From positions 21,466,733 to 21,530,732 of the forward strand of contig CM036764.1 of assembly GCA_020796225.1 (NCBI GenBank): a stretch of 64,000 nucleotides of DNA, given 5' to 3'. Positions 54,780-64,000 of the stretch are shown in pieces (position 1 is the first letter of the stretch; each line of letters opens with the position of its first letter). Source of the DNA: Arion vulgaris. Taxonomy: Eukaryota > Mollusca > Gastropoda > Stylommatophora > Arionidae. The notes beneath the pieces are model-generated. The model saw only the letters and a list, made by a program, of their open reading frames with translations. It did not search any database and was not told the DNA's origin. The position numbers and the translations under genes were made by a program.

Positions 54780-55200
54780 GTAGATCTACGACATAGATAT
54801 ATAAACAAGTTGAATGCATTTGAAAATAGATGTCTGCGAGAAATAATGAATATAAAATGGAATGAATTCAGGAGAAGTGATGAAATCAGAGAAATGTGGT
54901 CAGCCACTAGTGACAACTGTTATAAGAAAGAGAAGATGGAGATATGTTTGACACACCTTGAGGAGAAATGATCAACGAATATCAAAGCAGGCAATGAAGT
55001 GGGATGTAAAGGGTTCAAGAAAGAGAGAACAACCTAAGGAGACCCTGAAACGAACTTTGCTGAGAGAGGCAGGAAATATCGGTCTCACTTCCATGGAGGA
55101 GGTGATCGAGTTGTCCAGGATAGAGCGGTATAGAGAAATTGCTAGTAGGCCCTATGTAACGTATACCGGTACGAGAGGAATTATTATTATAATTTTATTA
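54780..55200 (+). mobile_element. LINE reverse transcriptase C-terminal end with TTA tail
   Basis: Open for much of its length: Asn-Ala-Phe-Glu-Asn-Arg-Cys-Leu-Arg-Glu-Ile-Met-Asn-Ile-Lys-Trp-Asn-Glu-Phe-Arg, then a Lys-Arg-Glu-Gln-Pro-Lys-Glu-Thr block, then Gly-Leu-Thr-Ser-Met-Glu-Glu, ending GTATACCGGTACGAGAGGAA. It begins back to back with the fragment ending at 54775. Confidence 0.9.
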
Positions 55201-55384
55201 TTGACATAAAAGTAAGCCAGACAAAGAAGTGCTGGAAATATATGGAAAGAGAAAAGTATGACTGTATGAGAAGAGTATGCTGTACAATATGTTGGATACA
55301 TTGAAAAGTAAAGCGTTCTTCTGAAGACTATAATAATCAACAATAATTAGAGTAGATCAATAAAAGGGAAACATATCTAATAAA

Positions 55385-55862
55385 TGAAGGGATAATTGAT
55401 TGATTGATTGATTGACATGACCATTATCATTGCAATTCGGTTAGTAACCATGTGTTCTCCGATCTCTTTCTTACACAGGAATATCTCATCTGCAGTGCAC
55501 GAACTCCACAGCACGGGCGAAGGTCCCTGATGTAATTTTGAAGATGGCGAGGATATTTCTGTACGAATTTTAAAAAAAATTGTCAATCTTGCCTCATGAA
55601 TTCTGCACAGGCATTGGCTTTCCAGCCTGCTGTTTCCCATTTTGAACTACCAAGAGTTCTTTTATGTGCTCAAATTGAACACGGGAACCTACGTTTTATC
55701 GTTCGTCTCCGATAGGACTGGGAACTCGATCTCACATACGCTGAGATTAGGGATCTCTGGAAAAATATCCAGATGGCTCCACGAGGAAGCGAACCTGGTA
55801 CCTCTGACACGATAGACGAGCACCTAGCTCTAAGCCACATAGACTACGATAAGATAACACGA
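55385..55862 (-). mobile_element. tRNA-derived SINE, family S5, full length
   Basis: The tail (GATT)n lies at 55391-55414. The body has CACGAACTCCACAGCACGGG, TTTGAAGATGGCGAGGATAT and TGTGCTCAAATTGAACACGG, and the head ends CACATAGACTACGATAAG. About 475 bp. Confidence 0.85.
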
Positions 55863-55994
55863 GAGACAAATAGAAGACGGTCATATACATATATAAATAA
55901 AGCGCAGTTATTTCGTATGTCAATAGTATGTTCGAATAGTAATAGTGTACGCTGTTTCTTTCCTCTTCGTGTCTAGCATTCTTTTTGTGCATCA

Positions 55995-56535
55995 GAGCGT
56001 CAGGATAAGAAAAGCTTCTTTTTTTTTAACTGTAACGGCTTTTTTTGTGTGTGCTTCATAAATAGTGTAATTCGCTGTATCTGTTATTTGTGTGGATCAA
56101 ATTTTATGTGGACGACCTTTTGCTTATCGCAGTGACATTGTTCTTTGAGGTCTGCTTATGTGTCCAAACCTGTTCTTTTTTATTTTCCCGATCCAGAAGC
56201 ACATGAGCTTTCAGTTCTTTGGCTCGGTGCCATGGACATTGTAACCCCTCGGTTCGGTGTCACGAACACCGTAAATCTGGAGGAACCTGTGGTTTTTCTG
56301 CCAGTACGCGGAATTGAACCCTCACTACAGGGAGCTTGTCACCCGTCGTCCAACGCGCTACGAACACGCTGGGCAGGTGGGCAGTTCAAACCATTTAATG
56401 TGTTGCCTCTTGATGAAGTTCAGTACTGATGTTGTACCAACTTTTTCCTGATGTTTTCATTTCTAAACGGATCTCTTCTTGATACTCCCAGAATTCTGAG
56501 TAGATACTTCATCTCTGTCAGAGACCCATGATCTG
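55995..56535 (-). mobile_element. LINE 3' region split by a SINE
   Basis: The minus strand near 56520-56425 reads Glu-Met-Lys-Tyr-Leu-Leu-Arg-Ile-Leu-Gly-Val-Ser-Arg-Arg-Asp-Pro-Phe-Arg-Asn-Glu, an RT C-terminal block. The 3' end (GCGTCAGGATAAGAAAAGCT) matches the family. An S4 SINE interrupts it at 56171-56383. Confidence 0.87.
56171..56383 (-). mobile_element. tRNA-derived SINE, family S4
   Basis: Minus-strand head GTTCGTAGCGCGTTGGACGA and B box GGGTTCAATTCCGCG. The flanks GTCCAAACC (56162-56170) and GTTCAAACC (56384-56392) differ by one base and look like the target duplication. Confidence 0.9.
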
Positions 56536-56764
56536 ATAATATATACTTAATAAAAGTAAGCAAGCATTTGACTCTCCAAAATAGCACAGCCACGTTTGTA
56601 CTCTTTTCTCTAAAATCATGTTTAGCTTCACAGTATGAGCATATAAATATATTTATAGAAGGGACTATTATTTCTATGCTCCACCTGTTCACCTGTTAGA
56701 TTGATGAAATCTCTTCATGTTTTTATGAACATACATTTAACTTAAGACACGAGACTCAAGACAC

Positions 56765-57125
56765 GAGAGGAGACTTAACATCTTTTACCTTCGATGTCTC
56801 CGCAAGATTATGAACATCAGGTGGTACGACAAGATAACCAACTCTGAAGTACTGCAACGTGCAAACCTGCCTTCCATCATGGGCATGCTCAGCAGTAGAC
56901 GACTAAGATGGTTGGGGCATGTGAGAAGAATGGAAACTTATCGCATACCAAAACAAATGTTGTTCTGTGAACTTTCGGAGGAAGAGGCACCAGGGCAGAC
57001 CACTGCTCAGATATAAAAATGTCTGCAAAGCCTCAATGAAAAACTTTTCTATAGGTCCAGCACATGGGAAGGACTAACTGATGACAGAGTTGTGTGGAAA
57101 GCCAAATTACGAAAGAGCGCATAGT
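56765..57125 (+). mobile_element. LINE reverse transcriptase C-terminal fragment
   Basis: An open frame (56810-57016) has Ile-Arg-Trp-Tyr-Asp-Lys-Ile-Thr-Asn-Ser-Glu-Val-Leu-Gln-Arg-Ala, then Arg-Leu-Arg-Trp-Leu-Gly-His-Val-Arg-Arg-Met and Pro-Lys-Gln-Met-Leu. After a frame change, Trp-Glu-Gly-Leu-Thr-Asp-Asp-Arg follows. This matches the tail type at 40058-40620. Confidence 0.88.
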
Positions 57126-57341
57126 CTTTTGAGTAGAGACTTATGTATGAGCTGAACGACATGAGAGAAAAGCGAAAACTCAGAAGTTGTCACAGTAAAG
57201 CACTTGCCAAATGACCGTCTGTAAAGACGAAAAAGGCATTATATACATTTAACTTAATGAAACCACTCTCTTGAGACACACTCAGTCTATCTACAAAACA
57301 CATTCAGTCTATGAGAATTTCAAAACAAATTTAAAAATATT

Positions 57342-57413
57342 AGGTTCCACCGAGATTTGAACTCGGATCGCTGGATTCAGAGTCCAGAGTGCTAACCATT
57401 ACACCATGGAACC
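57342..57413 (-). tRNA. tRNA-Gln, anticodon CUG
   Basis: On the minus strand the 72-nt sequence starts GGTTCCATGGTGTAATGGTT and folds as a cloverleaf. The acceptor stem is GGTTCCA paired with TGGAACC. The anticodon arm has CTGGA and TCCAG around a CTCTGAA loop, so the anticodon is CTG and the amino acid is glutamine. The T arm has GTTCAAATC, the B box. The A box is in the D arm. A run of five T follows at 57337-57333 and would end RNA polymerase III transcription. No intron. It is the only feature here that looks fully functional. Confidence 0.95.
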
Positions 57414-57584
57414 TCACATGTTTGGATGACCACTTGAAAATAAATTCTAGAACTTCCAAAAGTAGTAACTCAAATCTGTTTAGAAAATATGCATCAAGTT
57501 AAAAATAATATAGAAATGAAATTCCGTTCTAGGTGATAGCTGCCATTAGCTTAAGAAACCTGTTGGATAAGTTCTCAACTAACT

Positions 57585-58580
57585 AAAGAATATTAAACAA
57601 AAGAAAACTAAACTAAAGAAAACTAAACTAAAGAATAGAAAACTAAACTAAAGAATAGAAAACTAAAGAAAACGAAACTAAAGAAAACTAAACTAAAGAA
57701 TAGAAAACTAAAGAATACTAAACTAAAGAATAGAAAACTAAACTAAAGAATAGAAAACTAAAGAAAACAAACTAAAGAAACTAAACTAAAGAATACTAAA
57801 CTAAAAAACTAAACTAAGCAAGATAAACTAAAGAATACTAAACCAAAGAAGAAAACTAAACTAAAGAATAGAAAACTAAAGAAAACAAATACAAGAAAAT
57901 AAACTAAGAAATGAAGACAACTAAACGAGAATTTAGAAACTAAACTAAAGAATAGAAAACTAAACTAAAGAATAGAAAACTAAACTAAAGAATAGAAAAC
58001 TAAACTAAAGAATACTAAACTAAAGAACACTAAACTAAAGAACACTAAACTAAAGAACACTAAACTAAAGAATAGAAAACTAAAGAATAGAAAACTAAAG
58101 AATAGAAAACTAAACTAAAGAATACTAAACTAAAGAACACTAAACTAAAGAACACTAAACTAAAGAATAGAACACTAAACTAAAGAATAGAAAACTAAAC
58201 TAAAGAACACTAAACTAAAGAACACTAAACTAAAGAATACTAAACTAAAGAACACTAAACTAAAGAACACTAAACTAAAGAATACTAAACTAAAGAACAC
58301 TAAACTAAAGAACACTAAACTAAAGAACACTAAACTAAAGAATACTAAACTAAAGAATACTAAACTAAAGAAAACTAAACTAAAGAACACTAAACTAAAG
58401 AACACTAAACTAAAGAATACTAAACTAAAGAATACTAAACTAAAGAACACTAAACTAAAGAACACTAAACTAAAGAATAGAAAACTAAAGAAAACGAAAC
58501 TAAAGAAAACTAAACTAAAGAATACTAAACTAAAGAACACTAAACTAAGGCAAATTAAACTAAAAAACTAAACTAAACTA
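57585..58580. repeat. Minisatellite, 15-bp unit with 19-bp variants
   Basis: Units AACTAAAGAACACTA and AACTAAAGAATACTA, with AATAGAAAACTA variants, over about 1 kb. The last 400 bp are the most regular. It begins about 170 bp from the tRNA on its upstream side. The minus-strand Phe-Ser-Leu-Val frame is an artefact. Confidence 0.96.
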
Positions 58581-58589
58581 AACTAAATG

Positions 58590-58885
58590 AACGTATAACA
58601 TTTTGCGGGGGTGGGGGCGGGACGGACAAAAACGCGTTTTGACAGATTGCCAGAAAAAAATAAAAATATGACAAATTACCAGAGACAAATCAACATATGA
58701 TAATTTGCTATAGACAATCTACCGTAACCGGCAGCGACATTACTGTGTTAAAGATTCTCACATTCAGCAAATCAATTATTTCGGAATATTTGTTAATACA
58801 ATTTCTAAAAAACATTTGTAAACGTTTGTAGATGTCCATACTCGTGAATGAGGTGCTCGTTTGAAATAGATAAGAAGTCTGATAT
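58590..58885. other. Spacer, no gene seen
   Basis: Starts with a G-rich run (GCGGGGGTGGGGGCGGGACG near 58604). No gene is supported. Confidence 0.5.
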
Positions 58886-59085
58886 TTTTTCTGATCCAGA
58901 AGCACTTGAGCTTTCAGCTCTTCGGCTCGGTACTGGTTGCCATGGACATCGTAACCCTTCGGTTTGGTGCCACGAACACCGTAAATCTGGGAAACTTGTG
59001 GTTTTTCTGCCAGCCCGCGGAATTGAACCCTCACTCACAGAGGACTAGTCACCCGTAGTCCAACGCACTACGAACAGCTGGGCAG
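58885..59085 (-). mobile_element. tRNA-derived SINE, family S4
   Basis: A-rich tail on the minus strand (complement of TATTTTTT at 58883-58890), body CTCTTCGGCTCGGTACTGGT, B box complement GGAATTGAACCC, head CACTACGAACAGCTGGGCAG. Confidence 0.88.
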
Positions 59086-59088
59086 TTG

Positions 59089-59350
59089 AAGGCAGAGCTG
59101 CAGTAATGTAGATGTTAGCGAACTTGCTTCTTAGGCTAGTGTTACGGGTTCAATTCCTCAGTGGGCGTGGAATTTTGTTCCGAATGTAACAACTCTCAGG
59201 TTGAACTAGCCTCAATTGGGTACCAGGAAACACACTGGGAAGTAAAGGTCACCGATGTTGACCCCATCAGCCATCGTGTGCTGATGGTAAAGAGGGTTAA
59301 TGACAAATACGAGACTATTACACTGTATTACCCTACATACCACATGGTAT
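59089..59350 (+). mobile_element. tRNA-derived SINE, family S6
   Basis: Head GCAGTAATGTAGATGTTAGC with an A-box-like part and a B box ACGGGTTCAATTCC. Body GGGTACCAGGAAACACACTG and ATCAGCCATCGTGTGCTGAT, which is a short inverted repeat. The 3' end is near 59350. The 63-codon frame inside it is incidental. Confidence 0.7.
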
Positions 59351-59384
59351 AAAATGGGGTTCTTTACTTTTTATACTACTCCCG

Positions 59385-60122
59385 CTGCTTAGATAAGAAA
59401 TTTATGGTATGACTTGTGACTAAGCGTATACTCCTCCCTTCTGCTTAGATAAGAAATTTATGGTATGACTTGTGACTAAGCGTATACTCCTCCCTTCTGC
59501 TTAGATAAGAAATTTATGGTATGACTTGTGACTAAACGTATACTCCTCCCTTCTGCTTAGACAAGAAATTTATGGTATAACTTGTGACTAAACGTATACT
59601 CCTCCCTTCTGCTTAGATAAGAAATTTATGGTATGACTTGCGACTAAACGTATACTCCTCCCTTCTGATTAGACAAGAAATTTATGGTATAACTTGCTAC
59701 TAAACGTACACTCCTCCCTTCTTCTTAGACAAGAAATTTATGGTATAACTTGCGACTAAACGTATACTCCTCCCTCGCGTAGACAAGAAATTTATGGTAT
59801 GACTTGCTGACTAAACGTAACTCCTCCCTTCTCTTAGAAAGAAATTTATGGTATAACTTGCGACTAAACGTATACTCCTCCCTTCTGCTTAGACAAGAAA
59901 TTTATGGTATAACTTGCGACTAAACGTATACTCCTCCCTTCTTCTTAGACAAGAAATTTATGGTATAACTTGCGACTAAACGTACACTCCTCCCTTCTTC
60001 TTAGACAAGAAATTTATGGTATAACTTGCGACTAAACGTATACTCCTCCCTTCTGATTAGACAAGAAATTTATGGTATAACTTGCGACTAAACGTATACT
60101 CCTCCCATCTGCTTAAACAAGA
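59385..60122 (+). repeat. Minisatellite, 56-bp unit
   Basis: About 13 copies of CTTGTGACTAAACGTATACT plus CCTCCCTTCTGCTTAGA and AAGAAATTTATGGTAT. Two early units with AAGCG and GATAAG differ from later ones with AAACG and GACAAG, so the array has a directional gradient. Confidence 0.96.
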
Positions 60123-60505
60123 AATAGACATTCAAGTTATTCAATAACGTTGCTACCCACTTGCTTATTAGAAAACTGTTTTTCTGAATCGTTATCCGGA
60201 GCTGATATTTCACTGAGAATGTCTGCTTCTTTTCAATGGAAGACAGATAGCGATTTGATGCTGTGGAAAGATCAAACTATTTGGGAATGTCTGGAGGAAA
60301 TGTCACAGAATAGAGAAATTAAAGTCAGCGTGGGCCTGTATTTGAATGACTGTTCTCTTAATATTATTTTTATTTCTGGCTAACTGTGAATGAATTATTT
60401 TGTTTAAATTGAATCTGTCTATTCTGTTTTGTAATATCTATCCATTTGTGTATCACTCTTCTTTACTTGTATTCTGTCGATTTATAAAACACTGAATTTG
60501 ACTAA
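60122..60505. other. Spacer with an unassigned 77-codon frame
   Basis: The plus-strand frame 60150-60383 has no motif I recognise. No other feature. Confidence 0.4.
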
Positions 60506-61050
60506 GAAACACTAGCCACGACAGAGATGAAGTGTCTAGCAAAATGCTGGGAGTATTAAGAAAAAAACCCAATTTAGAAATTAAGACATCAGGAAAAAAT
60601 AGGGGTCAGTATTAACTTTCATCAAGAAACAATGTATTAAATGGTTCTGCCATATAACCAGAAAACCAACAGACACTGTTCAATGCTGTTCAGATACAAT
60701 AGACTGCCCGCCTGCCCAGCGTGTTCGTAGCGCGTTGGACTACAGGTGACAAGTCCTCTGTGTGTGGGTTCAATTCCGCGGACTGGCAGAAAAGCCACAG
60801 ATTTCCCAGATTTACGGTGTTTGTGGCATCAAACCGAAGGGTTAGGATGTCCATGGTACCGAGCCGAAGAACTTTCAGCTCAAGTGCTTCTGGATCGGAA
60901 AAAAAGATACAATAGACAAAAGGTCGTCCGTGAAAAAGGTGGATCACTCATTTAACAAAGTCATTGAACGACACCATGTAGGAAGCGTACCCAAGAACCC
61001 GTTCTAGAAATCTCTTCTTATTCTTCTGTTATGAGGTGAAACAGTATTAG
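60505..61050 (+). mobile_element. LINE 3' region split by a SINE
   Basis: Plus-strand copy of the family at 55995-56535. It has Arg-Asp-Glu-Val then a Met-Leu-Gly-Val-Leu-Arg-Lys block, TTTCATCAAGAAACAATGTA, and, after the SINE, CCCGTTCTAGAAATCTCTTC and GAGGTGAAACAG at its 3' end. Confidence 0.82.
60705..60904 (+). mobile_element. tRNA-derived SINE, family S4, with perfect target duplication
   Basis: The 200-bp element is flanked by the exact 13-bp duplication AGATACAATAGAC (60692-60704 and 60905-60917). A box within GTAGCGCGTTGGACTACAGG, B box GTGGGTTCAATTCC, and an A-rich tail of nine bases. Best copy of the family. Confidence 0.96.
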
Positions 61051-61320
61051 AGAAAGAAAGGAATCGACTGACGCTACATAGTCCACCCCCTGTTATTAAC
61101 ACCAAATACTAATATCATTACTATTATCATAAATATTAGATTAATTAGTATAACTACAGCTACTATAACTTTGTTGACACATTTCTGTCTTTGTAGACGA
61201 CATTGTGTAATTATTGTTTTATAGAAGTAAAACCGGCAATCATGGCAGTGATGTATGTGATTAGTATGAGTAGATAGTTTTCTAGTTTCTATTCAACCAA
61301 ATCCAACTGTATACGGAGTC
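61050..61320. other. AT-rich spacer
   Basis: No feature supported. Confidence 0.5.
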
Positions 61321-61321
61321 T

Positions 61322-61378
61322 TCTACAACAGTACATCGAGAAAGAAGGCGAGAGAAAGACCACGAAAAAGATGGATGG
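61322..61378 (+). mobile_element. Tiny LINE C-terminal remnant
   Basis: AAGAAGGCGAGAGAAAGACC and AAAAGATGGATGG correspond to the Lys-Arg-Arg-Arg-Glu-Arg-Pro-Arg-Lys-Arg-Trp-Met block. It is cut by the S2 SINE that follows. Confidence 0.6.
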
Positions 61379-61627
61379 TGCCGGGGTGATGCCAGGGTCC
61401 CCAAGGGAAGCAAAGAATAGTACCACTGCAACCTAGAAGGTATGTCGTAAGAGACGATGATTTAGGACCTAGGAAGCTACCCTTGTAAATAAAAGCGTCG
61501 AGAAATCGGTTGTAGGTGCATACTGGCACAACGTACGCTCACTCTTAGACACAGATCACATATGAATCACACAGAGTGGTTAACAACTGGTCGATATGGA
61601 GCGTTTGAAAAGAAGAAAAAGAAGATA
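61379..61627 (+). mobile_element. SINE family S2
   Basis: Head CCGGGGTGATGCCAGGGTCC, body CCTAGGAAGCTACCCTTGTA, end GATATGGAGCGTTTGAAAAG with AAGAAAAAGAAG. The 86-bp array starts about 15 bp on. Confidence 0.88.
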
Positions 61628-61639
61628 AATAACATAGCA

Positions 61640-64000
61640 GAATCTTGTTAAAATGCTAAAATAGTTCTCACCCAAACCACTAGATCAGCACAAGACAAAA
61701 ACAGAAAACTACGACACTGTACAACAACTCCTGTCAAAATGTTAAAATAGTTCTCACCCAAACCACTAGATAGCACAAGACAAAACGAAAACTACGACAC
61801 TGTACAACAACTCCTGTCAAAATGCTAAAATAGTTCTCACCCAAACCACTAGATCAGCACAAGACAAAAACAGAAAACTACGACACTGTACAACAACTCC
61901 TGTCAAAATGTTAAAATAGTTCTCACCCAAACCACTAGATCAGCACAAGACAAAAACAGAAAACTACGACACTGTACAACAACTCCTGTCAAAATGTAAA
62001 ATAGTTCCGATCATCCAGCCACTAAGACAACAACTTGTCAAATGCTAAATAGTTCACCAAACCACTAGTCACAAGACAAAACAGAAAACTACGACACTGT
62101 ACAACAACTCCTGTCAAAATGTTAAAATAGTTCTCACCCAAACCACTAGATCAGCACAAGACAAAAACAGAAAACTACGACACTGTACAACAACTCCTGT
62201 CAAAATGCTAAAATAGTTCTCACCCAAACCACTAGATCAGCACAAGACAAAAACAGAAAACTACGACACTGTACAACAACTCCTGTCAAAATGCTAAAAT
62301 AGTTCTCACCCAAACCACTAGATCAGCCAAGACAAACGAAAACTACGACACTGTACAACAACTCTGTCAAAATGCTAAATAGTTCTCACCCAAACCACTA
62401 GTCAGCACAGACAAAACAGAAAACTACGACACTGTACAACAACTCCTGTCAAAATGCTAAAATAGTTCTCACCCAAACCACTAGATCAGCACAAGACAAA
62501 AACAGAAAACTACGACACTGTACAACAACTCCTGTCAAAATGCTAAAATAGTTCTCACCCAAACCACTAGATCAGCACAAGACAAAAACAGAAAACTACG
62601 ACACTGTACAACAACTCCTGTCAAAATGCTAAAATAGTTCTCACCCAAACCACTAGATCAGCACAAGACAAAAACAGAAAACTACGACACTGTACAACAA
62701 CTCCTGTCAAAATGTTAAAATAGTTCTCACCCAAACCACTAGATCAGCACAAGACAAAAACAGAAAACTACGACACTGTACAACAACTCCTGTCAAAATG
62801 TTAAAATAGTTCTCACCCAAACCACTAGATCAGCACAAGACAAAAGCAGAAAACTACGACACTGTACAACAACTCCTGTCAAAATGCTAAAATAGTTCTC
62901 ACCCAAACCACTAGATCAGCACAAGACAAAAACAGAAAACTACGACACTGTACAACAACTCCTGTCAAAATGCTAAAATAGTTCTCACCCAAACCACTAG
63001 ATCAGCACAAGACAAAAACAGAAAACTACGACACTGTACAACAACTCCTGTCAAAATGCTAAAATAGTTCTCACCCAAACCACTAGATCAGCACAAGACA
63101 AAAACAGAAAACTACGACACTGTACAACAACTCCTGTCAAAATGCTAAAATAGTTCTCACCCAAACCACTAGATCAGCACAAGACAAAAGCAGAAAACTA
63201 CGACACTGTACAACAACTCCTGTCAAAATGCTAAAATAGTTCTCACCCAAACCACTAGATCAGCACAAGACAAAAACAGAAAACTACGACACTGTACAAC
63301 AACTCCTGTCAAAATGTTAAAATAGTTCTCACCCAAACCACTAGATCAGCACAAGACAAAAACAGAAAACTACGACACTGTACAACAACTCCTGTCAAAA
63401 TGCTAAAATAGTTCTCACCCAAACCACTAGATCAGCACAAGACAAAAACAGAAAACTACGACACTGTACAACAACTCCTGTCAAAATGCTAAAATAGTTC
63501 TCACCCAAACCACTAGATCAGCACAAGACAAAAACAGAAAACTACGACACTGTACAACAACTCCTGTCAAAATGCTAAAATAGTTCTCACCCAAACCACT
63601 AGATCAGCACAAGACAAAAACAGAAAACTACGACACTGTACAACAACTCCTGTCAAAATGCTAAAATAGTTCTCACCCAAACCACTAGATCAGCACAAGA
63701 CAAAAACAGAAAACTACGACACTGTACAACAACTCCTGTCAAAATGTTAAAATAGTTCTCACCCAAACCACTAGATCAGCACAAGACAAAAACAGAAAAC
63801 TACGACACTGTACAACAACTCCTGTCAAAATGCTAAAATAGTTCTCACCCAAACCACTAGATCAGCACAAGACAAAAGCAGAAAACTACGACACTGTACA
63901 ACAACTCCTGTCAAAATGCTAAAATAGTTCTCACCCAAACCACTAGATCAGCACAAGACAAAAACAGAAAACTACGACACTGTACAACAACTCCTGTCAA
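61640..64000 (+). repeat. Minisatellite, 86-bp unit, running off the window
   Basis: At least 27 copies of AGTTCTCACCCAAACCACTA, GATCAGCACAAGACAAAA and CTACGACACTGTACAACAAC. Most units after 62450 are nearly identical and differ by ATGCT/ATGTT and AAACAG/AAGCAG. A patch at 62000-62060 is strongly damaged. No frame worth calling. Confidence 0.97.

Noticed and set aside
58175..58540. 121-codon Phe-Ser-Leu-Val repeat frame
   Set aside because: A direct result of the 15-bp satellite unit. No non-repeat coding sequence.
59161..59352. 63-codon frame with natural-looking composition
   Set aside because: It lies wholly within the S6 SINE and starts at a GTG-type codon in the tRNA-like head.

Overview
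The window looks like intergenic DNA from an animal nuclear genome. It is AT-rich, holds no intact protein gene of a host, and is filled with decayed non-LTR retrotransposons (LINEs), several tRNA-derived SINE families, a few DNA transposons and many tandem arrays. The reverse transcriptase, RNase H and C-terminal zinc-finger fragments, and the SINE types, resemble what is common in lophotrochozoans, above all molluscs such as gastropods. That placement is inference from general family knowledge, not from a search. The one functional-looking gene is a tRNA-Gln(CUG) at 57342-57413 on the minus strand.

Layout: 1-2850 holds a SINE, a 64-bp minisatellite that grades into LINE coding sequence, and a GATA microsatellite. 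3000-12700 is a mosaic of LINE 3' ends and SINEs with a 39/45-bp array (6200-6985). 13500-15000 is an unassigned block of higher GC. 15000-24280 carries more LINE and SINE pieces, simple repeats (19360-20250), and a LINE interrupted by two SINEs (22385-23760). 24281-26467 is a complete but inactivated Tc1/mariner-type transposon with long inverted repeats and TA target duplication. 26480-33700 is a dense LINE/SINE mosaic. 33890-36045 (47-bp unit), 37408-38408 (81-bp unit), 41205-42440 (about 46-bp unit) and 48057-48800 (59-bp unit) are minisatellites. Between them lie an RNase H-bearing LINE inserted in another LINE, and a small hAT-like element with a perfect 8-bp duplication (38682-38844). 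43910-47035 is the emptiest stretch. 50950-57150 has more LINE fragments, a mariner-like MITE (51389-51650) and a GAT/GAC tract. After the tRNA come a 15-bp array (57585-58580), a 56-bp array (59385-60122) and an 86-bp array running off the window end (61640-64000).

Tandem arrays make up roughly a fifth of the window by my position estimates, and most of them start inside or directly beside a transposable element. The clearest cases are an array built from the A-box half of a tRNA-derived SINE and an array built from a piece of LINE reverse transcriptase coding sequence. Several arrays show higher-order periodicity. I found no sign of an operon, a defence system, a CRISPR array or a viral gene set. 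SINE family labels S1 to S6 used below are mine.
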